Source: a virus
Length of the DNA: 64,000 nucleotides
Strand: one strand, 5' to 3'
IMG/VR virus record: IMGVR_UViG_3300049215_000771
Span: 248,001 to 312,000 of that record
Position 1 is the stretch's first letter. Each line of letters begins with the position of its first letter. Of the stretch, positions 58,540 to 64,000 are shown one piece after another. The notes beneath the pieces were generated by a model. That model was not told where the DNA came from. It ran no database searches and worked only from the letters and a program-made list of their open reading frames with translations. The position numbers and the translations under genes were made by a program.

Positions 58540-60477
58540 ATGCGAACATTTGCTGAATTCAGGAAGAGAATGGTTGTTGAATCTGGAGATAGAGAACATC
58601 TTACTCCTGACGAGGAAACTGCGCCCGCAGCGGAAAAACCTGCTGCTCCAGTGGCAGAAAAACCAACAACTCCTGCCGCTCCAATGCCCGACCACCTTGC
58701 GGCTGACCTAGAGAGAACTGTTGACCAGTTTGTTAGCCAACTAAAACAACAGCTTGTCAACCCGACCACGCCACCAGATGCCCGCCGAGGCGTTTGGGAT
58801 CGGATGAAAAACTGGTGGTCCAATATGTGGCACGGTCGCTACAATCAAACCAACCCTTATTTCTGGCAGAACAAACTAGGCGATGACCTGGGCCGGCAAG
58901 CCTCCCCCATGCCGACAGAAAGCGTCCTGGCTCCCATGCCGCTCGAACACTACATGGTTCTGCATGAACAAGCCAACATGCTTGAATTGGCCCTACCTCC
59001 TGGGGCCGAGGGGCTTCAAGTTGTGCGAGTTGTTGACCAGTGGGCCGGGCAATTCAAGAACGCCCTCATGAATCTTGTTTCTCGACATCACGCCGCCCAT
59101 CCAGTGCCTTCTGCTCCTGCTCCTGCTGGTGGGGAAGTACATCACGAAGAAGAACCAGAATTCCATGATGAAGAAGGTTTTGAAGATGATGATGCTGCTC
59201 ACGAAGAAGAACCTGCTCACGAAGAAGAACCGGAAGCCGAGGAGCCAGGACATCCATCGCTCGACGATTTGGAAAAAGATAACCCTTCAGCCGACCCACT
59301 AGAAGCCAGCAGAAAGAAACTCCTGGATGAACTAGATGCAATGAAAGATAAAATGCCTCGTGCTACCTACGAAGCATTCAAACATCACATCACAGTTGGA
59401 TCAGAAGAACACCTGAACCGCATCAGCCTGTTGATGCAAAAAAGGCGTACTGCCCCAATGAAGAATCCAGAAGAAGTCGGCAAAGCAACAGCCCCGCCAG
59501 AACGGGTGCCGGCCTCCTCCACTGCGGCTGCGGCTACAAGCGAGGAAGATGATGTTGCGCCGCCAAAACCAGACAAGCGACAGTGGAAAGAACTTTCCGT
59601 ACATGAAAGGGAACAATGGGATCAGGCTGGTGGAGGGAGTGCTGGCGATGCTTCGTTTTATGCACGACACCACCACGATATTCGTACCCTGCCGTGGATA
59701 TTGCGTATTGGCGACCCACGCCTAACTGCAATAGAAAGCATCCCTGGGCGCAGTTTGTACAAAAGATTGGTCCGGCAGAAGCGAATTGAAACTCCTGCCC
59801 ACCCGATCAAAAACAGGATTCAACTCGAAAAAGCTGTCGAGGAAGCACAAAGGCTACATGGCGACGAACGATCTAACGTATCGTCGGACAGAAAGGAACG
59901 GCACAAGAGAAGAATGCTCAGAAACAACATCACGGCCAGACTTGAAGGACAGCCAGAAGATGAAGGAGGCGAAGAAGAAACTACTGGAGGCGGGGATGGA
60001 CGTACTGCGCCTTTGAATACAAGCCAGCCAAGCGAACCTGCGGCCAGTACCGCCAGCGGAAAACCACGTCCGCCACGCACGGCCCCGCTGAAAACAGGTG
60101 GGGCAGTGGAAGATATTGATCCCAAGGCTTTGACCGCCGATCTCGAAAGTTTGAAGGGCGAAATTGACGATGAAATCTACGCCAAACTACACAATTGGAT
60201 CGAGAGGGGCGAGCCAGAATATCTGAAAAGCGTTCAGGAGAAGCTAAAATTCCTCAAGGAACTGATTGCCAAGAAGAAAACTGAAAAACCACCAGAAGCC
60301 GAATCTGACGAGATGCCGGAAGAAGGTAGCGGTCACGGCCTCGACAAAATCGAGTCTACAGTTCGTGACCGCACGGCCTTTGTGGTTTCAAATTTCAGAA
60401 ACCTTGTCAACGAAACCAACAAGGATTGTAGCATCATAGGCGAGAAGAAACGGGTCCGGCGACAGAAGGTTTCCTGA
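58540..60477 (+). CDS. Large acidic disordered protein with capsid-targeting-like N-terminus, 645 aa
   Basis: It begins MRTFAEFRKRMVVESGDREH. T4 internal proteins begin MKTYQEFIAEAR and are cut after a Glu; here VVE/SG would be a candidate cut. The rest is a low-complexity chain: Pro/Ala/Glu-rich (30-50), a Trp-rich patch (VWDRMKNWWSNMWHG, about 84-98), His/Glu runs (HHEEEPEFHDEEGFEDDDAA, about 200-220), Lys/Arg helix (KERHKRRMLRNNITARLEG) and a helix-rich end. Candidate internal head protein or scaffold. The promoter and SD are weak. Confidence 0.65.
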   Translation: MRTFAEFRKRMVVESGDREHLTPDEETAPAAEKPAAPVAEKPTTPAAPMPDHLAADLERTVDQFVSQLKQQLVNPTTPPDARRGVWDRMKNWWSNMWHGRYNQTNPYFWQNKLGDDLGRQASPMPTESVLAPMPLEHYMVLHEQANMLELALPPGAEGLQVVRVVDQWAGQFKNALMNLVSRHHAAHPVPSAPAPAGGEVHHEEEPEFHDEEGFEDDDAAHEEEPAHEEEPEAEEPGHPSLDDLEKDNPSADPLEASRKKLLDELDAMKDKMPRATYEAFKHHITVGSEEHLNRISLLMQKRRTAPMKNPEEVGKATAPPERVPASSTAAAATSEEDDVAPPKPDKRQWKELSVHEREQWDQAGGGSAGDASFYARHHHDIRTLPWILRIGDPRLTAIESIPGRSLYKRLVRQKRIETPAHPIKNRIQLEKAVEEAQRLHGDERSNVSSDRKERHKRRMLRNNITARLEGQPEDEGGEEETTGGGDGRTAPLNTSQPSEPAASTASGKPRPPRTAPLKTGGAVEDIDPKALTADLESLKGEIDDEIYAKLHNWIERGEPEYLKSVQEKLKFLKELIAKKKTEKPPEAESDEMPEEGSGHGLDKIESTVRDRTAFVVSNFRNLVNETNKDCSIIGEKKRVRRQKVS

Positions 60478-60682
60478 CGACGTAAACAGTGTCTTCGGGA
60501 TGCTTGGCAAAGTTATTCCAGGTTTCGATGATTTCATGGAACGGTACACCATTGCGGTATCGTTCCGTGAAAAAATCTACAAACCGAGCCAACTTCCACG
60601 AACCAAACAAGCCTGTGCCCAGGTGTTGGCAGTGAATGATGTAAGTCCCATGTTCCGTTGTATATTCAGTGTCAATTCCCAT
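60434..60682 (-). CDS. Hypothetical protein, 82 aa
   Basis: MGIDTEYTTEHGTYIIHCQH then TERYRNGVPFHEIIETWNNF. Overlaps the end of the acidic protein gene by 44 bp (convergent) and the end of the GlpX gene by 11 bp, so it is the third of a minus-strand run. Compact mixed fold; unknown. Confidence 0.55.
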   Translation of the reverse strand: MGIDTEYTTEHGTYIIHCQHLGTGLFGSWKLARFVDFFTERYRNGVPFHEIIETWNNFAKHPEDTVYVVRKPSVAGPVSSRL

Positions 60683-61589
60683 GATTTGTTGTCAACCACC
60701 TAATCGTGCCACTTTCTGAGCGCATGAACACGGAATTCGTGATAGGTCCACGGCTATCAAACCGCACACCCTTCAACAAACTGCCGTTGGTGATCCCGGT
60801 AGCAGCGAAGGCACATTCACCTTTCACCAGGTCTTCAATCACCATCATACCGCCGTCCACTTTGCCATCTTTCCAGATAGCACCCATGAAGAAACCTCCG
60901 AGGCACTTCATGGCAGCCGCCGTAATGACGGCTTCAGGTGCGCCACCCACGCCGAACTGCATATCAATCTCCCCGTCAGGAAGACAAGTTGCAATCGCCG
61001 CCGAGATGTCACAGTCCTGAATCAACTTGATCCGAACCCCCAACTCCCTCATCTCGTCAATGTACTGCTGATGTCGTGGTCGATTCAAAATACACACCAG
61101 CAACCTGTGCAGCGGCTTGTTCAATGCCGTCGCTACTTGTTGGCACAAAATAGGGAGAGGAGTTGTAAGGTAGAGATTTGTTTTCTTTGCCACTTTGCCG
61201 CTGACAGCCAGCTTGAGCATGTAGTGTTCTTCGGTGTCGAACATTGTATCTTTGTTCGAGATGGCAATGACACTCATGGCTTCCGGGCCGGAATTCACAG
61301 TGGGAGTGGTGCCGTCAATCGGGTCAACAGCAATGTCGTATTCCTCCAAACAACGGTCATAGTGAGGAGCCGAAATCACATCTCCTTTGAACAAGCCATA
61401 GCTTTGGTCCTTCTTGCCTTCACCAATTTTGATGTGACCGCAGAAGTTTGTGATTCTTCCCAGGCGCTCCTGCATAGCAGTCGTAGCCGCCCTATCCGCC
61501 TCCAGTTTATTGCCACTCCCAACCCACGCCGACGCCGAGATTGCTGCGGCTTCCGTTACCCGAACCAAGTCGAAACTCATGTTCTTCAT
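60672..61589 (-). CDS. glpX: Class II fructose-1,6-bisphosphatase (GlpX-like), 305 aa
   Basis: FDLVRVTEAAAISASAWVGS, EADRAATTAM (30-39), IKIGEGKKD (53-61), AVDPIDGTTPT (87-97) and GVGGAPEAVITAAAMKCLGG follow GlpX exactly, with metal-binding GEG and DPIDGT intact. GlpX hydrolyses fructose-1,6- (and in cyanobacteria sedoheptulose-1,7-) bisphosphate in gluconeogenesis or the Calvin cycle. A second Glu of GEGE is Lys here (GEGKKD). At 305 aa it is slightly shorter than the usual 330. SD GGAGAAG; ATGA overlap with the upstream gene. Confidence 0.9.
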   Translation of the reverse strand: MKNMSFDLVRVTEAAAISASAWVGSGNKLEADRAATTAMQERLGRITNFCGHIKIGEGKKDQSYGLFKGDVISAPHYDRCLEEYDIAVDPIDGTTPTVNSGPEAMSVIAISNKDTMFDTEEHYMLKLAVSGKVAKKTNLYLTTPLPILCQQVATALNKPLHRLLVCILNRPRHQQYIDEMRELGVRIKLIQDCDISAAIATCLPDGEIDMQFGVGGAPEAVITAAAMKCLGGFFMGAIWKDGKVDGGMMVIEDLVKGECAFAATGITNGSLLKGVRFDSRGPITNSVFMRSESGTIRWLTTNHGN

Positions 61590-61972
61590 TTTTTCTTCTC
61601 CATCTCCTTGGCTTGTCGTGCAAGGTCTGCCATGATGTCTATATCTGCGAATTGTGACTCGTCAACCTTCATCTCCATTGACGGTTGAATCCCCTTCTCC
61701 TTGATTTCCTTGATGAGTTCTGCGTCGGCTGGTTTTGATGGATCAAGCATTTGTTCTTCCGAGATACCAACAATATGGGAATACGGGAAGAAGTTCTTGC
61801 AACCAGTAACGGGATGAATCGTCACAACACCATCCAGATCAATTGACTCCACCAAACCAACGAAGTAATCGTTGAACTGTTGGTGAGTAAAATGCTTCGG
61901 CATGTCCGTGACAAAAATCGTGCAGACCCGCTTAACGAAGTATTCTAGGCTCTTGAGGGTTCCGTGTTTCAT
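61586..61972 (-). CDS. Hypothetical protein upstream of glpX, 128 aa
   Basis: MKHGTLKSLEYFVKRVCTIF then a beta-like YFVGLVESIDLDGVVTIHPV and acidic helical C-terminus ending in EKKK. No domain recognised. First gene of the minus-strand glpX unit, with GGAG before the ATG and ATGA overlap with glpX, so it is co-translated with it. A regulator or partner of the enzyme is possible. Confidence 0.6.
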   Translation of the reverse strand: MKHGTLKSLEYFVKRVCTIFVTDMPKHFTHQQFNDYFVGLVESIDLDGVVTIHPVTGCKNFFPYSHIVGISEEQMLDPSKPADAELIKEIKEKGIQPSMEMKVDESQFADIDIMADLARQAKEMEKKK

Positions 61973-61990
61973 TTTTTAACTCCAATTTCA

Positions 61991-61996
61991 TTTATA
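61991..61996 (+). promoter_or_regulatory. Late-type -10 candidate TTTATA, 5 nt before ATG
   Basis: TTTATA-CCTAC-ATG, divergent from the 61972 gene and without SD; the same spacing as at 2586, 13933 and 39626. Confidence 0.5.
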
Positions 61997-62001
61997 CCTA
62001 C

Positions 62002-62244
62002 ATGAGTAACATCAATGAAGTTTCGCCGCCTGGCTGGGCCGGCACCGTCAAGGCCATGAAGAAACACAAGGACATCGACAATCCTTTCGCCCTTGCGTGG
62101 AGCATGAAGAACAAGGGTGACACTGCGCATTATAAGGACAAGAAGAAAGGAAAACCCGAAAAGAAAACCAAATACAAGCATGAAGAAATTGAGAGGAAAA
62201 CCTTCAAACAATTCCTCGAAGAAAAGGGCTGGAAGCCTCAGTAA
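62002..62244 (+). CDS. Small Lys-rich virion-type protein, 80 aa
   Basis: SPPGWAGTVKAMKKHKDIDN and NPFALAWSMKNKGDTAHYKD: this opening recurs in many small phage proteins (PPGWEGTVKAMKKHxxIxNPFALA). The rest is highly basic and helical (about 45-80). Likely nucleic-acid-associated or virion component. Divergent, with a possible leaderless start. The stop overlaps the convergent primase gene by 7 bp. Confidence 0.68.
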   Translation: MSNINEVSPPGWAGTVKAMKKHKDIDNPFALAWSMKNKGDTAHYKDKKKGKPEKKTKYKHEEIERKTFKQFLEEKGWKPQ

Positions 62245-63287
62245 CCAAAAAAATTCGTCCAGTCCGCCCCTGCCTGGTACGGGAACTGGTAGGAAATTGG
62301 TTTAGCAAACTTCTTGATGAACCCGTGGACGATAACCGGGCCTTCCTTGACGTACATCTCATTCCAGTCCTTGTAGGGTTTCGGGGGACGTACAACAAAC
62401 AACTTGTCCTTGTGCTTGGAAGTCGTCTGCACCAGCGACAAAGCATCACTCATGACCGTAGTTCCTACCTTTCCCGCTTTGTCACGGTCGAGACACAACA
62501 CCAACCTGTAGTCCGCCAGCATGATGGCCTGCTTATCATTCATGTTCTTACCACCACACGCAGCAGCGTTCAAGTCAGAAAACGCCAGACTCATGGCGTT
62601 GAACTCACCTTCGCACAAATGCACGAGTTCGCCAGCCCTGGGCCACTTGCCTCCCGGCATGTAAATGACATCACCTTTGCCGACCCCTACCTCCTTGGGC
62701 GGGCCGAGGTAGCGAATCTTTGCCTGGGGAAAGATATGTCGCCCGTTCCAGTAAATCAACTTCCCGGTCCTGTCGTAATACGGGATGATGATGCGTGACT
62801 TGTAGGGGTGTTCCGTGCAGATGTACAAACCCGTTGTCGGAATCTTACGCCCTTCCAGGTACTCTTCCGCCTTCTGCTTCCACCACTTATTCTTCAGTTC
62901 GTCGATCAAGTAGGTGCCATAAGGCAGCAACAGATCAGGCGGGGGCGGCTCGACTTCTTCGGGTTGTTGTTTGGCGAAGAACTCTTCCAGGGCCACTTCC
63001 AGGTCACGAACTGTTGGCTCGCCCTTCAAAATGGCGAGAGCGTCTTCACGGTCGCAGTGGTCGATGAGTTGGACGAAGTTGATGAGGCTGCCCTTGCGGT
63101 CAGTCTTGAAGCAGTGGAATACCCCATACTTGCGGCGTTTCTTTCCACCAACAGGTGACAACCATAGATGATGGCCGTCATCGTCCGGCTCGAAGATGCT
63201 GTTGATGCGGATTTCCGTACCTTTCACGATCACGTCGTCGAAGCGTCGTTCTACCCAGCGTCGGAATCGGTCGAAATCTACAGCCAT
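62238..63287 (-). CDS. DNA primase-like TOPRIM protein, 349 aa
   Basis: The start MAVDFDRFRRWVERRF at 63287 is chosen over a longer form that would overlap the divergent gene. It begins like DnaG-type primases but lacks the zinc-ribbon Cys set; a FHCFKTDRKGSLINFVQ segment remains where CxxC would be. TOPRIM region: VHLCEGEFNAMSL (catalytic Glu) and LVLCLDRDKAG (DxD). Probably primes phage DNA replication. TATATA precedes the ATG by 9 nt. Confidence 0.78.
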   Translation of the reverse strand: MAVDFDRFRRWVERRFDDVIVKGTEIRINSIFEPDDDGHHLWLSPVGGKKRRKYGVFHCFKTDRKGSLINFVQLIDHCDREDALAILKGEPTVRDLEVALEEFFAKQQPEEVEPPPPDLLLPYGTYLIDELKNKWWKQKAEEYLEGRKIPTTGLYICTEHPYKSRIIIPYYDRTGKLIYWNGRHIFPQAKIRYLGPPKEVGVGKGDVIYMPGGKWPRAGELVHLCEGEFNAMSLAFSDLNAAACGGKNMNDKQAIMLADYRLVLCLDRDKAGKVGTTVMSDALSLVQTTSKHKDKLFVVRPPKPYKDWNEMYVKEGPVIVHGFIKKFAKPISYQFPYQAGADWTNFFGY

Positions 63288-63362
63288 GCTCTGTTCTATA
63301 TATTGGACTGGCTTATCATTGAATATCGGGTTAAAATACCCAACGATATTGGAGACTACACA

Positions 63363-64000
63363 ATGGACATCGAACACATCAGCGTATCACGAAAACAAAC
63401 CTGGGACACCTGCCAGCAACAATATAAATACCGTTACCATTTGAAGATGTACCCGGAAGGCCCACAACCCATCTACCTTTCCTACGGAAAAACCGTCCAC
63501 AAGGTCGCCGAGGAATACGTCCGGGCACAGGGCAAACGCAAAATCGAGGATATTGCCAAGGACGTTCTCTCCGGGCATATTCTACTCGAACATGGCGTTG
63601 CTGCACCACCCCTGGATCGGGAATACAAGAAAAAATTCCCGCAGCACTGCCGGCATATCAAAGAACTGACCGACAAGATCGGCTACGACGGCGAACTGGA
63701 GTACCAGTTCCACTACGACCTGGACCCGCCGCACGGACGCTTCGTCACAGGCTTCATCGACCGTCTCATCGTCCGGGGCGACAAGTATTTCATCCTCGAC
63801 TACAAGACCACCAAGAAAGGCTTCTGGCGCAAGAACTCAAACACCATCAAGAAAGACCTCCAGTTGGCTGCTTACGGTCGGGTTGTACAACGCACATTCA
63901 ATGCGAAGGCTGAAAACATCCGGGCAGCCTTGTTCTATCTGGAAGGAAACGAACTCGTGTCGGTTCGTTTCAACGACGAGATGTTGTTGAAGGCCGAGCA
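63363..64000 (+). CDS. PD-(D/E)XK nuclease (RecB/Cas4-type), 3' end cut by window edge
   Basis: N-terminus SVSRKQTWDTCQQQYKYRYH is the family opening (S..L..Y..CP..Y.YRY). The catalytic core follows as FVTGFIDRLIVRGDKYFILD then YKTT (about 127-150), with Asp133, Asp146 and Lys148. Exonuclease of RecB/Cas4 type, expected in recombination or DNA processing; the partner primase gene is divergent. SD GGAG 9 nt before the ATG. 212 residues are visible; the C-terminus is outside. Confidence 0.85.
   Translation, partial: MDIEHISVSRKQTWDTCQQQYKYRYHLKMYPEGPQPIYLSYGKTVHKVAEEYVRAQGKRKIEDIAKDVLSGHILLEHGVAAPPLDREYKKKFPQHCRHIKELTDKIGYDGELEYQFHYDLDPPHGRFVTGFIDRLIVRGDKYFILDYKTTKKGFWRKNSNTIKKDLQLAAYGRVVQRTFNAKAENIRAALFYLEGNELVSVRFNDEMLLKAE

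Noticed and set aside
1-64000. tRNA genes expected beside LysRS and the CCA-like enzyme
   Set aside because: No cloverleaf with GGTTCRA-type arm seen in the few non-coding gaps; intergenic stretches are under about 120 bp.

Overview
This window reads as part of a large tailed-phage genome (contractile-tail myovirus, probably a jumbo phage). It has no rRNA, recognisable tRNA, IS element or CRISPR. Genes are packed with ATGA or TAATG stop/start overlaps. Structural families are T4/P2-like: a giant tape measure, tube adaptor, LysM/gp53-like protein, hub, spike, gp25, gp6/J and tail protein I, plus a gp55-like late sigma factor. The host cannot be named from the sequence. The code is standard. 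Capsid, portal, sheath and large-terminase genes lie outside the window.

Positions 1-10,592 are almost entirely minus strand and accessory: a cut lipoprotein, class II lysyl-tRNA synthetase, a ClpP-like protease, a histidine phosphatase, a small membrane protein, a glycosyltransferase-like protein and a zinc-peptidase-like protein. Then come a putative RNA-repair group (a cyclic-phosphate-processing receiver domain, an unknown protein and a HAD of the Swiss Army Knife type) and a CCA-adding-enzyme-like protein whose N-terminus looks like a capsid-targeting peptide. Host-type (sigma70-like) minus-strand promoters precede several of these genes, some overlapping striking inverted repeats.

Positions 10,624-45,628 are mainly plus-strand virion genes. 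A 4,553-aa tape measure (14,499-28,160) dominates, with internal 87-aa repeats, a long multi-membrane-segment region and proline-rich repeats. The baseplate set follows (28,169-38,355). Three consecutive proteins then share the N-terminal tag M(K/R)N(Y/F)WLD; one of them is the gp55-like sigma factor. Three tandem fibre-like paralogs with PKD domains follow, the last (45,649-51,795) carrying about 140 tandem 10-11-residue I/T/P repeats.

Positions 51,797-64,000 mix glycan-related genes (DUF115-like, GT9-like), a probably very highly expressed monocistronic virion protein, an actin/Hsp70-fold ATPase, a duplicated DUF5659-like protein, a large acidic protein with another capsid-targeting-like N-terminus, a class II fructose-bisphosphatase (GlpX-like) auxiliary gene, a TOPRIM primase-like protein and a cut PD-(D/E)XK nuclease.

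A recurring theme is an AT-rich -10-like hexamer (TATATA/TAGATA/TTTATA) 5 nt before the ATG of genes that open a transcription unit and lack a Shine-Dalgarno. With the gp55-like sigma gene, this suggests T4-type late promoters making leaderless mRNAs.
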